Shown: piece after piece, positions 9,947 to 21,032 of the stretch | How positions within the stretch are numbered: the stretch's first letter is position 1 | Layout of the letters: every line of letters starts with the position of its first letter | Assembly: GCF_002104995.1 (NCBI RefSeq) | Contig: NW_024468252.1 | Span: forward strand, 682,001 to 746,000 | Direction of reading: 5' to 3' | DNA from: Linderina pennispora | Taxonomy: Eukaryota > Kickxellomycota > Kickxellomycetes > Kickxellales > Kickxellaceae | DNA: 64,000 nt | The notes under the pieces: generated by a model | Databases searched by the model: none | Told to the model about the DNA's origin: nothing | What the model saw: the letters and a program-made list of their open reading frames with translations, nothing else | Made by a program: the position numbers and the translations under genes

Positions 9947-12065
9947 ATGCCGGCGAATTGGGCTTCCGTAACAAAGGTATGGTGTCGGATTCAGCCAACT
10001 GTGCCTTGGGGATTTCGCGGCCAGTGCAAATATGACTAATGTGTGCAAGCAATCTATTAGAGTGGAACTACGCAGACTGCCAGCAAGCCCACAGCGGCGC
10101 CAAAAGAGCGGAAGCACCAGCAGCAGAAGACTGCTCCTAGAAACAATTACGCACCCAGCATAGCGGTACCCCAGATCAATCCGGACATTGAGCAGTCGCT
10201 GCTCAAAATCGGCAGGCTCGCAATCAACGTTGCCAAACACCAGCGAGATGTTAAGGTAAGCGAGAAATTTTTACCTGCGCACCAAAATTTTCAACGTGCT
10301 GGATTTTTTGTTGAGCCCACCGCTCCCCCGCTCAGCAGCACGATGACTAACAGCCATACACCGTCATCCTTGCCGTATTATGTAGCTCCCACTCTACATT
10401 CCTGACGATCCAGGTAAGGATTCGGAGCAGATGAGCATTGCTAGCAGAAGCACCCTATGTAGCGCAAGTACAATAACGTCCTCACTTATCTTAATTACCC
10501 TGCTGCATGCATCCGCGTTTACACACAATAGTCTACTGGAAAAATCAGCTGAACCAGCGCCGACTGCGTAAAAAAGCCAGGCGTGACCGCAGCAACGGCA
10601 TTGTCGCGCCACCAGCGGCAGGCACAAAACCGCAGCCCAAATCAGAACAGCAGCCAAAGGAAAGGCCAGTAGATACACCCAACCCGCCCGAGTCCGAGGC
10701 TAAGCCTGCACCAGCGCCCAAACCAAAGCCCAGCAGCTGGGCACAGTTGATAAAAGATGGTCTGCCGCCCCCAGCAGCAACCCCGCAGCCAATGCATCGA
10801 AGCCTGGTACCAACGGTGTAGCAAATACATCAGGCATTGCGGGACAGGGCAGCGGAATGAAGTCTGGAGGATTCAGGTCTCTGGAGGAGGCACTGGAGAA
10901 CTGGGCTGTCGCATTTGACGCGCCGCCGGTCCAGCCGCGCGGGCTAGTTAACACAGGCAACATGTGCTTCATGAACGTGGTCCTGCAGGCCCTGTTGTAC
11001 TGTGCGCCGTTCTACAACATGCTGTGGAGCATCAAGGAGAACGTTGCATTCAGCTTCAACACATCCACACCGTTGCTAGAGGCTCTGATCCAGTACGTGC
11101 ACGAGTTCAAGCGAGATCGCACAGCGCTGGCTCAGCTGGCCAGTGAGCTGGACGAGCCATTTGTCCCCGAGAACGTGTATGAGGCACTGCGGAAAAAGAA
11201 CGTGTTCCAGACCCTGCGTGGGCAGCAGGAGGACGCGCAAGAGTTCATGAGCTATCTTGTCGACGGAATCCACGATGAGCTGGCGTCGATCATGCAGGTG
11301 TACCAGGCAAAGCGGCAGGGTGTTGCGGTGGCTGCCAACGGCGCAAATGTGGCTGCAGACAGCGATGACTGGCTTGAGGTCGGCCACCAGAACAAGGCCA
11401 GCCTCGTACGTGATGGCGGCGCATCAACCAGGACGCCGATATCGCAGATCTTTGGCGGCTCGCTGCGCTCAACCCTGAGCATCCCCGGCGCAGCCCTGGC
11501 TGGAATCAGCAACGGCTCAATCTCCCGCGCGCCGCAGAGCTCGAATCGCGAGCCGTTCCAATGGCTGGCACTGGACATCTCGTCGGACAGCGTCGAGTCG
11601 ATCGAGGACGCCTTTGACGAATTTGTTGCCCCCGAGGTCATTGAGGGCTACATGCCGCTGCCTGGTGGCAGTGCTGTGGATGCCACCAAGCAGGTGCTGC
11701 TCGAGAGCCTGCCACCGGTGCTGATGCTGCACCTGAAGCGCTTTGTGTTCTGTCCAAACGAGGGTGTGCAAAAGGTGCACAAGTTTATCGAGTACCCGGC
11801 CACCCTGACGCTGTCGCCCAAGTGGTTTGCCAAGGGTGCCAACGTGGCAAAGTACCGCAACGCAAAGTACCGCCTGACCGGCGTCGTGTACCACCACGGC
11901 TCGCATGCGTCGGGCGGCCATTACACATGCGACCTGCTCAGGGCCTCGAACGAGTGGCTGCGCTTTGATGACGTTGACATTGACTGTTTGAGCTCAGTCG
12001 ACGATGCACTGGACGAGAAGAAGGACCGCACTGCGTACATTCTGTTCTACACGATTTGCCATTAG
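9947..12065 (+). CDS. UBP3: Ubiquitin-specific protease, Ubp3/USP10 family
   Basis: Four exons: 9947-9976, 10061-10255, 10386-10413 and 10532-12065, with phases 0, 0 and 1 consistent at the junctions. This is a cysteine protease that removes ubiquitin, in yeast together with Bre5. After a Pro/Ala/Lys-rich N-terminal linker the catalytic domain opens with the Cys box GLVNTGNMCFMNVVLQALLY (nucleophile about residue 230). It contains the QQEDAQEF block, and ends with the His box SGGHYTCDLL and the WLRFDD acidic residue. The Cys box spelling is that of the Ubp3/USP10 subfamily. One base appears to be missing in a run of five C near 10769-10773; six C would restore one frame. Converges on SPT16. 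Confidence 0.88.
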
Positions 12066-12244
12066 ACTATTCTCAATTGATGCCCTAGCCTCTATGTCCC
12101 TTATGAACACGTGTATGTAATCATTTGAGCGCATGCTGGTGTCCTAGTCCAGTGCCAATGTCATCCACGGCTGCTGACTTTTTTTTAGGCAGCTGAGATT
12201 TGAAACAGTGAAGAAATACGGGGAAAGATGCTAGATATGCCCGA

Positions 12245-15200
12245 CTATCTTCTGCGGGCGCGCTTTTGCGGGCGCTCATTGTCGCTGTCGCCAGGGACAC
12301 CGCGCTTGTCGTCGTACGCCTTGGCCTTCTTCTCCAGCTCGTCCCAGTCCTCGCCCGACTCCTCGTCCTCATCAACGTCGCTGTCAGAGGCATCGCTTTC
12401 GGTGCCAAAGTCCGACTCTTCCTCCGACGACTCGGACTCGGACTCGTCAAACTCATCCTCAGACACGGTGAACTCGCTCTCCTCCTCCTCGGACGACTCG
12501 CCCTCGGCATCCGAGTCGTGGGCCAGGAACCCCCAGCCGCCGTCCTCGAAGAACCCAGCGGGGTCCTTGTTGACCGTCTTCATGATCTGGGCCCAGTTGA
12601 GGTTGACCGGACCCTCAGTGTAGGCCAGGTTGACAGAGTCCAGCCACTCCTTGACGTTGTCGAGCTGCTTCATCGGCACCGTGTTGACGTGCACAGGCGC
12701 ACGCTTAAAGTCCTTGAACACAAACACCATGTCAAAGTTCTTGAGGCCAAACTGCACGCGCTCCAGGTGCACAATCTCGACGTCGGCCACGGTGATAATG
12801 AAGAAGGGAGTGTCGCTGAGGTGGACCAGGCACTCAACCGTGGGCTGCAGGAACACGTTGGCGCGCGCAGGCACACCGTTGAACCCGACCTCGCGGAACG
12901 GAGTGTCGACCTCGACCTCGTGGTTGCTGGCTTCGGCGATCTTGCTGGCGAATTCCTTGAACTCCTTGTTGAGCTGGCGGCGGCGGCGGCGCTCCTCCTG
13001 CTCGGCCTCAATCTCGTCCTCGTCGCCATAGCGGAAGCGCCGGCGGCGGTTGCCGGTCTCGTCGAACGACGCGTCCGACGCTTCACGGTAGAACTGGATG
13101 TCTTGCATCTTCTTCTTGCCCAGCATGATCGGGTTCTTCAGGTGCACATGGATCAGCACCAGCAGCTCGTTGTCGCACGGCTGGAAGAACAGATGCCGCA
13201 CGTTGTTGAACAGAATGTCGATCGTCGCATTGTTGTGGCGCCCGGTTGACAGGTACCGGAGGCCGTTGTTGTGGATCTCCAGTGCCGATGGGAACCGCTT
13301 GCCATCAACCACCGGCCGCATAAACACATCAGGCAGTCGGATCGGCCGCCGGCCTGTGATCGGCACGAGACGGTCCTGCTGGATGATGTCGGCCATTTGC
13401 GCTTTTTCAGTCTCACGCTTAATCTGGTCGCGCTTCAGCGACTGGATGCTGTGGAATATCTCGGCCATCCGCACCGCGTCGGTCGATCGGAACGTAAGAG
13501 AGCGCACAAACGTCGCCGTCGGGTCGTCAGTGGGCAGGTTTTCCTTCTTGCCCACACCCTGACCCGGCGACACCATGTTCAGGCGCAGGTAGACGTACTC
13601 GCCTTCGTCATTCTTGCTGATGTTCTTCAGCGCCGAGATGTGGAACGGCACCGCCATACCATAGATGGGCAGGACAATTGTGTCGGCGCGCTCATCGACG
13701 ATGATGCGGCAGCTCTGGGCCTCGCGCGGAAGAGCCGTCTCGCGCTTGTAGCTCTCAAACTTCTTGATAACCTGCTTTTCCTCGCCATCGTCGCCCTCAT
13801 CGCCGGCAAAGCGGCGACGGCCGTCAACCAGCAGCTTGGCAATCAGCTCCTTCTGGTGCTCGCGGCGCTTGCGCATGCTGGACTCCTCCTCCTTCTCCTC
13901 GCTGCGGAACTTGGAGGGCAGAATGGCGGAGGTGCGGGTTACTGGCGCACGGCGGCTCGCAGAGCTGCTGGCACTGCTCTTCTCGCGCTTGGCCTCGCTC
14001 TTTGCTGCTGGCGTCGACTCCTCGTCGTTGAAGAAGAACAGCACGTCGTTGGGCTCTTTGCTGCAGACTGTCAGAAACTCGGCCCCCGACTCCTTGACCA
14101 CCACCGTATCGACAAGCTGGTAGGAATAGGTGCGCGACTGGCTGTCCTTCGCCTTAGGGTTGGTCATGTTCTCCAACCCCACGCGTAGAGTGAGGACCAT
14201 GTTGACCTGCACAACCTCGTCGCATGTCGCTGAGATTATGTTGGTACCGTCACACATCTCGATTCCAGTCACAAATCCACAGTTTTTGACAAAGTTGTCT
14301 GCGAGATCGGGCCGGTGCTCACGCACATACGCTACAGCCTGGCTGTAAATAGCACCCATCTTGACACCAGGCTTGACCCAGTCGAGCATCTGCTTCTGCA
14401 AGGTGAGCAAAAGCCCGTAGTTCCTCTCTTGTTCAGGCGTCGGATCCACCAGGAACGTACGCGAGATAGATGCGCTGTACATAAAGTACCGCATGCTCAG
14501 GGTGCACACCACGGTGCCTGCATGCAGCTGCGCTGTATCTGAGGCACCAGACGGCGACAGGTCATAGCGCCCGCCGCTCTGAACCACCGGATCAGTACTC
14601 CATTCGACCATGTCGAGCATCTTCACCTTGGAAAATAGCCGCTTGGACAGCTTGTCGTTGGTCAGCACACCCGTGATCCGCTCTGACATCTTCATGTTGC
14701 TGACCTTCTTCTCTTGATCGAATGTGTTGGCCATGTCCTCGATAAAGAAATCCTGCATCACCGTCGAGCAAATCGATGCAGCTGTCTTTTCATATTGGAG
14801 CTCCCCATCCTCCTTAAGCGCCAGCACGCGCGACAGCCCGTGGCTTACGTCAACCATAGTCATTGAGCCCTTGCTCGGCTCAAATGCTGTGTTCCACTCA
14901 TCGACCAGCTTGCCACTGCTGGTGTCCTTGGCCACCACACCGACATTCGGCCCGGCCTCCTGGATGGTCGCAATCGTTTGATCAAATACCGTCTGGTTCT
15001 TTGCCGCGTCTTTGCCGTGGATGAGAATCTCAATAGGCACGCCGTCTGGCACGCCCTGCAGCGGTTGCAGAATCTTGGCCTTCTTCGGGCTGGCAATGAT
15101 ATACAGCTTGCTCTTCGTGAACAGCATCAGTGTGTTAGGGAACTCGTAGCCCAAGAGCCACATCTGCGTTGCAATCGTCTTTGTGTACGAGTTGGTCTCG

Positions 15201-15430
15201 TCAGACCGCCCCTGAAGCAGCAACACTGTGTCGACATCCGAGCCCTTGCTACCAGCCAGGCCGTTATTCTAACACGCGCCAACAAGACAGTTAGTTCACG
15301 CGTGAAATCCTCTGTTGCTGGCCTGTAGCCTGCTTTTCCACTGATTTCCAACGAAACTCACCTTCCACGAATCTAGCAGGCGCTTTGCGCGGCGGTGAAA
15401 CGCCTTTGTGTCTAGCTCAACCTCGGACAT
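12245..15430 (-). CDS. SPT16: FACT histone chaperone large subunit Spt16
   Basis: Exon 1 15362-15430 (MSEVELDTKAFHRRAKRLLD...) and exon 2 12245-15268 (intron 15269-15361, GTGAGT...TTAG, phase 0) give about 1030 aa, close to yeast Spt16 (1035). Spt16 with Pob3 reorganises nucleosomes during transcription and replication. In order: an aminopeptidase-like N-terminal domain (about residues 1-430) without protease function, a Lys/Glu linker, the dimerisation and middle domains with tandem PH folds (for example LIHVHLKNPIMLGKKKMQDIQFY split over two strands), and a long acidic Ser/Glu/Asp tail ending in a basic PQKRARRR. No frame breaks over 3 kb. Repeat R1 copy 2 lies about 100 bp upstream. Confidence 0.95.
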
Positions 15431-15530
15431 GTTTGTAGCTTACTGGTGGAATATAGAATAGGAAATGGCAATGAGGAAATAGAAGGGAGAAGAAAAGCGA
15501 CTGAGCGCAGCGAATTGTCGGCACCTGGTC

Positions 15531-15732
15531 AAAACAAATGCTGAACGACGCGTCAAAGCCGTCTACGTGCATTTTTCGAGCGGATCACCGATTATCAAAT
15601 TAGATTGACGCTGGCTACGAGAGAGACGCCATGTCCACCACAGTGCTCCCTGCCGCAACCTAGCATCCTAGTTACGCTGCTGCACAATGTCTGAATCTGC
15701 ACAGGCGAGCTTTGGAGGGAAAGCCAAGCGGC
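15531..15732 (-). repeat. Dispersed repeat R1, copy 2 (upstream of SPT16)
   Basis: Reverse-complement match to 3328-3531, about 90% identical by eye, with a shared perfect 39-bp core (around 15560-15600) and a small gap in the middle. Oriented towards SPT16 as copy 1 is towards TPX2. Confidence 0.85.
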
Positions 15733-16873
15733 GTCTGTACTTTGTTTTCCTATCTTCCATTCGCTTCCCTGCATCCTGTCTATATATACACCTCTCACAG
15801 CCAGTTATCCAGCAAAGTACTCCCAAGGATGCTGAGTGTATTCCGAAGACTCAGCGAATGTTTGCAGTACTATCAGCGCCACACACACCACTGATGATTC
15901 GAATGGATGACTGCCCATTATAGCTGTAGCTGCTGCCAGCAAACTACTAGGCATAGCCATTGTCTCATCTGCTGGTATATCAGGCGTGCCGTTGCGCTCG
16001 ATGGACGGTATGAAATAAAGCTATTGTCGATACTGAGCAAGAAAATGCAAAGCGAAGAGGAAGAACGCACGGTGGCCGCAAAAACATGCCTATATAATCT
16101 GTTACCTGGCTGTTGCGACACCTTCAGCGACAAAAGTAACCGTATGTGGCAATGCCTACGATGTGGTCGATTTGTGTGCCCATACATCATTACTAGCTAC
16201 ATCCATCGAGCACGCTGCAGGGTGGGCCACGTTGACGCCAGTCACAGTGTCTTCTGAGCCACCATGGATGATGGCCCTGGGAATAACGGCTTCGGGCATG
16301 CGCCTGTTGATATTGGACCACCAGCATAACCTAACACTACTCTGGGCACACCGAGACTCAAAATTCAGGTGGACTGGCTGTTGTCATCCCAAGCAATCAC
16401 TTGTGATTCCACGGTCACTGTAACCACTATTCCAATGGCCACAACAAAAATGGCCACCAATGTAGCTACAAGAGTCAATACCACTCAAGCTCCTTCCAAA
16501 GATGGCGATAGTTAGCCAGCCATGTTGACATTCGAAGTCCGGAGTCCCCCTGCGCCACCATAGACAAGGCCGAAACGCATATGTACAAAGGCCCAGACAG
16601 ACGACCAGCCTTCCTTCTTCCCCTCAGTCACTTTGAGAAGTTATTTTTTTCCATATATTCTATAACCACTCATTCCCCAAGTTAACAGTCTGGATCTAAC
16701 CATCTATTGTATGAAGCAAGGTCTGAATGCCCATCGCCATACACTTGTCCCGGGACATTGCCATCGGCCATGATGTTAGCATCGATGCCCGCGCCGACCG
16801 GGGCACAACAAACTGAACATCATGATTTATTTCTAGGCATGAAGCCTGAGGCGAAAGGAAAATAATTAGGCTG
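15733..16873. other. Intergenic region, no supported gene
   Basis: About 1.1 kb between repeat R1 copy 2 and the 3' end of the PhnY-like gene. It contains short ORFs with no recognisable motif and a TATATATACA tract near 15780. Possibly decayed mobile DNA, but nothing identifies it. Confidence 0.4.
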
Positions 16874-17672
16874 TTAGACGATTGGAGTTGCAAGGTTGTA
16901 AATCTTGGCACCATCGCTGTAGTCTGCACCGTCGATGCGCTCATACTCAGGAGGGAACCTGACACGCTTGTCCTGGTAGTACTCGTCACGCTTATATCCC
17001 TCGCTGGCTCGGTTGTATGTCATGTAGAGATTAGCACGGTTTGTATCAGACATGTTGTCCGCCGACCGATGTGCAATGTACGATCCAAAAATCAAGATAT
17101 CGCCAGAATTGCACTCAATCGGGACCCATTCATGCTCATCGCACCATTTCCTGCTAATCGACCCGTCCGCCTCCTGCGGCAGCACGCCATCCTTGTGGCT
17201 CCCGGGCACTGCATACAGACACCCATTCTCAATGTACGATCCATCAACAGTGAATAGCACCGTGACATGGTTGACCTGTCCTAGGTGGACAAACGCTGGG
17301 CGCGTCCTGGTGCGCAGGGAATGCCCCGCCGCCGGGGAGCTTGGCGTTGATTTTCTCCTTGAACAAAACGTACGGCTCGCCGGAAAGCTGCTCAAGTATC
17401 GACATGATGCGCGGGCCGGTGACCGTTTCGCGTACAAAGTCGTGGTAAGGGGTGAAATTTTCCGTGCGGCACAGCTGCCGCTCGCCGGTCTTCTTATTGA
17501 CCTCGTAGTAGTTCATCCATTTGCCTGGCGTGTCCGGCCATGACTGGATCTCGCGCACTGAAGAGACAAGCTGAGCGGCCTCGTCCGGTGTGATGAGGTC
17601 GGTGATCTTGAGGAACCCCTGCGAGTGGTATGACGCAAGCTGCTCGGGAGACAGAGTGTATATTGCTGGCAT
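16874..17672 (-). CDS. PhyH-family Fe(II)/2-oxoglutarate dioxygenase, PhnY-like
   Basis: From the ATG at 17672 the protein is about 265 aa once one extra C in a CCC run near 17296-17301 is skipped. The downstream frame continues the same domain to a stop at 16874. The metal-binding facial triad is visible: HxD in AFPAHQDAP, the distal His in YIAHRSADN, and the following Arg (TNRANLYMTYN) that would hold 2-oxoglutarate. Family members hydroxylate small molecules or lipids. Next door, divergently transcribed, is a PhnZ-like diiron oxygenase. In bacteria a PhyH-type enzyme (PhnY) hydroxylates 2-aminoethylphosphonate and PhnZ cleaves the product. By context this gene may be a PhnY or TmpA analogue. 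Family is firm; substrate is inference. Confidence 0.8.
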
Positions 17673-18519
17673 GATGGGTGGATGAGCTAGCGAAAAAAAA
17701 AAGCCTCTTGGTTAGACGAGTCTGCTGCATGTCAGTACAGCTGGGATGCAGCCGGTATTTTATATGGCGGTTCTGGTGGTTTCCTGCCAGCCACATGGCC
17801 GCACTGGCCCGGGGACCTGCATCCCACGCTGCCTGCCACAGCTGCACACTGGTCTGTGATGGATGGCAGTGTTTGTCGCTAACACGAAACCGAACCCTAC
17901 CGAGTCAGGGGGTATGCCAGCGTTGAAGGAATTTTAAAAAAAACATACATTTGTCGATCAGTCTGGCGTGGAACAACCTGGGCCGCCCCGATACCCTCGT
18001 GGTCGCCGATCCTGGAATCTTACAGGCCTGGCATGGGAGAAATATCCTCCCTGCAACCTGGGACAGATTGGGCTCGGTACTTCAAAGCCGGTGAGGGGCT
18101 GCGGCTCACGGCTGTGTCTGCAGCCTTAGTGTAGTCATTTTAGTATTTCAGCGAGCTGCAGCTCGAAGGGGCTGGCCCGGGGCTGATTGGCGCTTAACGT
18201 CATTGAGCACCAGCCTGATATACAGTTGGCATATTCCTGTGCAGACTGTCATCCTCCAGGTGCACACACGTGTGAATGCTAGATGGTAAAACAGAGATCA
18301 TGCACTGGCTCGGTGACAAGATGGACTGGCATGCAAGTGGGGGTGTGAGTCTGCGTCTAATGCGTCTCTTTGTTCCCCTTGTCCGCGACCCTTCGTGTCG
18401 GTGCTGGACTACTGTAAAATAGGATCAGGCCTGCATTCAGGCTCTATGGAATTACACCACTCGACATCTCTCTCCATCGCCGCACGTAAGTTTTTCTAAT
18501 ATCTCTCTATCCCTCAAGC
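17673..18519. promoter_or_regulatory. Shared divergent promoter of the PhnY-like/PhnZ-like pair
   Basis: 847 bp between two start codons, with no ORF of note. It is a bidirectional spacer that could co-regulate both oxygenase genes. Specific operator sites were not recognised. Confidence 0.45.
17757..17764 (-). promoter_or_regulatory. TATA box of the PhnY-like gene
   Basis: TATAAAAT on the minus strand, 85 nt upstream of the start codon at 17672, inside the divergent spacer. Confidence 0.4.
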
Positions 18520-19162
18520 ATGACTACCCTCACGCCCGAAGCCACAGTTGACTCGGTCTTCCAGCTCCTGGAGGCTGGCAGCAAGCAAGGATATATCGGC
18601 GAAAACATCTCGCAGCTCGAGCATGCCCTGCAAGCCGCTCTTCTTGCAGCAACTGCTCGCGCAGACGAAGAAACAATCTTAGCCGCTCTCCTCCACGACA
18701 TCGGCCAGTTCTGCTCCGCCAAGGAACTTCAGCGCATGCTAGTCGAGGACCTTGGGCAGGATGAAATCGATCTGCAAGGCCTCAAGCGGTCCAAAGACGG
18801 GTCGACTAATGTTGGCGTCATGGGGCACGAGAAGCTTGGCGCCGAGTACTTGCGCAAGCTTGGGTTCTCTGAGAAAGTGTGCGAGCTTGTTGAATCCCAC
18901 GTCGTCGGGAAGCGCTATCTCACGGCTGTTGACGAAAAGTACTATGAGGCATTGAGTTCTGCGAGCAAACTGTCACTAAAGTTCCAGGGCGGGCCGTTCT
19001 CGAAAGAGGAGGCGCAGAGGTTTGAAACCGATCCACTTTTTGCCCAGAAGGTGCAGCTGCGCAAGTGGGACGATGCAGCCGAAGCTCGTTGATTACAAGA
19101 CGCCCGACCTTCAGTCGTATCGTGGCATGGCTGTCCAGCACCTCAAGGCGCAACTTGCGTAG
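18520..19162 (+). CDS. HD-domain mixed-valent diiron oxygenase, PhnZ/TmpB-like
   Basis: About 213 aa. The frame reaches a premature TGA at 19092, but one extra base near 19078-19088 explains it: the alternative frame continues KLVDYKTPDLQSY to a TAG at 19160. Bacterial PhnZ oxidatively cleaves 2-amino-1-hydroxyethylphosphonate to glycine and phosphate. The residues PhnZ uses for its two irons (as I recall H34, H58, D59, H80, H104, D161) map to H35, H59, D60, H103, H127 and D184, with matching spacing apart from one ~22-residue insertion before H103. The PhnZ Tyr/Glu pair is also present (Y25 and E28, in YIGENISQLEH). Strong family call; activity on phosphonates is inference supported by the PhnY-like neighbour. 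Confidence 0.82.
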
Positions 19163-19588
19163 AATACAGTGCATCTAGGGAATAAATCCACTGCGACACG
19201 CAGCGAGCAGAGGAATCTATTTTTGGAATGTGCGCTCTGTTCCCTTTGCAGCCTGCATTTCTGCATAGCCAACCCACCACTCGATGTACGTCATACGTGG
19301 AGTTGTTTGAGGATACCAGCACGTGTTGAGCGGGCTATCGGCTTATCCTTTGCTGCCAAAGGTGCCGTTATACCTGCTGGTATATTTAGTATTATCCTGA
19401 AGCGATTTCTAGAAGCGCAATGGTTTCGTCATTAACACCAGCCCGAAGGTTAACTCGGTATATATAAAGCTAGCGGAGATGACTGCTTTGCCATCTAAAC
19501 ACCTAACCTCAACAACACGCTCTCTACCACTACAGCTAGATTCAAGAGATTGCATAGCCTACCTCAACATCCTCGTCACCATTTACCA
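19163..19588. other. Spacer with TATA box upstream of the secreted GGK protein
   Basis: 426 bp. A TATATATAAA at 19459-19468 lies about 120 nt before the next start codon, a good TATA candidate. No other gene seen. Confidence 0.45.
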
Positions 19589-20369
19589 ATGCGTATCGCT
19601 AGTACTGCCGCATTTGCTCTCTTCGCTGGTACAGCTGCTGGCACCTGCCAACCTGGCCCCGGTGCTGACAATGCTATTGCATCTCCTTCCAGCTACCATA
19701 CTGAAAGGCTCAGACGCAATATCCCTGATTTCACTGGCAAAATAGAGGCAGCCTCAGACCAGCGTGGCAAAGGGCCTAATTCTGACTTGGGAGTCGACCT
19801 TGCCAACTCTTTGCTCCACCTTGGCCTTCAGCAAGCTCTCAACAATGCCAACCAGCGCAGTTCAGCGTATGTAGACCCTGGAAACGATAATTCCCACGAC
19901 CAACGCAAACGCAAACGCAAACGCAAAAAGGGCGGCAAGGGCGGCAAGGGTGGCAAGGGTGGCAAGGGTGGCAAGGGTGGCAAGGGTGGCAAGGGTGGCA
20001 AGGGTGGCAAGGGTGGCAAGGGTGGCAAGGGTGGCAAGGGTGGCAAGGGTGGCAAGGGTGGCAAGGGTGGCAAGGGTGGCAAGGGTGGCAAGGGTGGCAA
20101 GGGTGGCAAGGGTGGCAAGGGTGGCAAGGGTGGCAAGGGTGGCAAGGGTGGCAAGGGTGGCAAGGGTGGCAAGGGTGGCAAGGGTGGCAAGGGTGGCAAG
20201 GGTGGCAAGGGTGGCAGTGGTGGCAAAAAACAACAGCGGTGGAAGGGATCGCAAGAACCACAAGGAACTCAAGGAATGGGGTAAAAAGTATGGATCCGAA
20301 CTGGGAGTGGATCTGGTCAAAATGCTAGTTCAGTTTGGAATTGACCAGGCTGGCACCAGTGGCAAGTAG
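19589..20369 (+). CDS. Predicted secreted repeat protein with (Gly-Gly-Lys)31 tract
   Basis: Unknown function. The start at 19589 gives a signal peptide (MRIASTAAFALFAGTAAGTC). Then follow a DNAIASPSS motif (27-35), a basic site LRR (41-43), a DQRGKG motif, a helix (LGVDLANSLLHLGL), a KRKRKRKRKK stretch and 31 GGK units. The annotated frame stops at 20284. Removing one A from the A6 run at 20225-20230 instead opens a tail to 20369 containing YGSELGVDLVKMLVQFGI, a near-copy of the helix before the repeat. That agreement argues the longer version is the real product. It shares N-terminal motifs with the convergent gene at 20613-21032, so the two define a small secreted family. Confidence 0.65.
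19931..20209 (+). repeat. Minisatellite, 9-bp unit (GGTGGCAAG) x 31
   Basis: Exactly 31 contiguous 9-bp units in frame, each encoding Gly-Gly-Lys. Only the first two units use GGC in place of GGT, so the array is almost perfectly homogenised, a sign of recent expansion or gene conversion. Long antisense ORFs here are by-products of the repeat. Confidence 0.97.
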
Positions 20370-20612
20370 CGTATCAGGCATGCAGAGGAACGACCCATGG
20401 CTTTAGGATCTCACGTCCTTATATCTAATCACCCAAGTCGAGAAATACAATGGGCTGGTGGTTTAAAACAACAGTATAATGTCGCATAAAATGCATCTTG
20501 TCATATAGAGCATAGTGGATAAAAGTAGTGTCATGGTGTATTGGTGATGTAATGCTGGGTGTGGTGGAAATACAAAATGTGTTGATGCTAGCCACAGAAT
20601 CTGCTGTTAGGT

Positions 20613-21032
20613 TTAGAACATAATCTCGTGGTTACGGTACTTCCGGGCAAGAGAAGGGTTGCGGCGGAGCCAATCATCCGACGGAGCCACAAAGGCAGCA
20701 GGGCTCCTCTTATTGACACCACCGCGCTGGTTGTACGTATCCTCGTAGTCGTAGTCATCCTCGTAGCCACCGCGCTGATTGGTCTGAACACGCCTGGCCG
20801 GGATGGTGGTGCCCTCAGCTAGATACCCTAGGATGTCAAAAAGCGCGCCATACCCGCGACCACGCTGGTTGTTGGCGCCGTCGTAGCCGTTAAAGTCATA
20901 GTCCAAGTCGAATGACCTGGCTGCCTGGTTGTACGAGGGCTCAAAGATAGCGTTGTCCTCAGGCTCCCCAGCCTGGTTTGCAACAGCAGTGGCTGCGAGG
21001 AAAGCAGTTGCAGTGGCGAATGGAAGACGCAT
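20613..21032 (-). CDS. Small secreted protein with three NQRG motifs
   Basis: Unknown function, 139 aa, single exon. A signal peptide (MRLPFATATAFLAATAVA) is followed by EDNAIFEPS, matching DNAIASPS in the convergent neighbour. Three NQRG motifs occur at about 55, 85 and 101, with acidic/Tyr-rich spacers (YEDDYDYEDTY). Dibasic sites (ARR at 79-81, NKR at 107-109) could be cut by a Kex2-type protease. A helix YGALFDILGYL corresponds to the neighbour's GVDLANSLLHL. No cysteines, so it is not a classical disulfide-rich effector. A TATATAA on the minus strand (21151-21157) lies about 120 nt upstream, the same distance as in the paralogue. Confidence 0.7.
   Translation of the reverse strand: MRLPFATATAFLAATAVANQAGEPEDNAIFEPSYNQAARSFDLDYDFNGYDGANNQRGRGYGALFDILGYLAEGTTIPARRVQTNQRGGYEDDYDYEDTYNQRGGVNKRSPAAFVAPSDDWLRRNPSLARKYRNHEIMF

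Noticed and set aside
19828-20369. Several long ORFs in all frames across the GGK array
   Set aside because: Any frame of a 9-bp repeat is open. Only the + frame with signal peptide, DNAI motif and matching tail makes biological sense.
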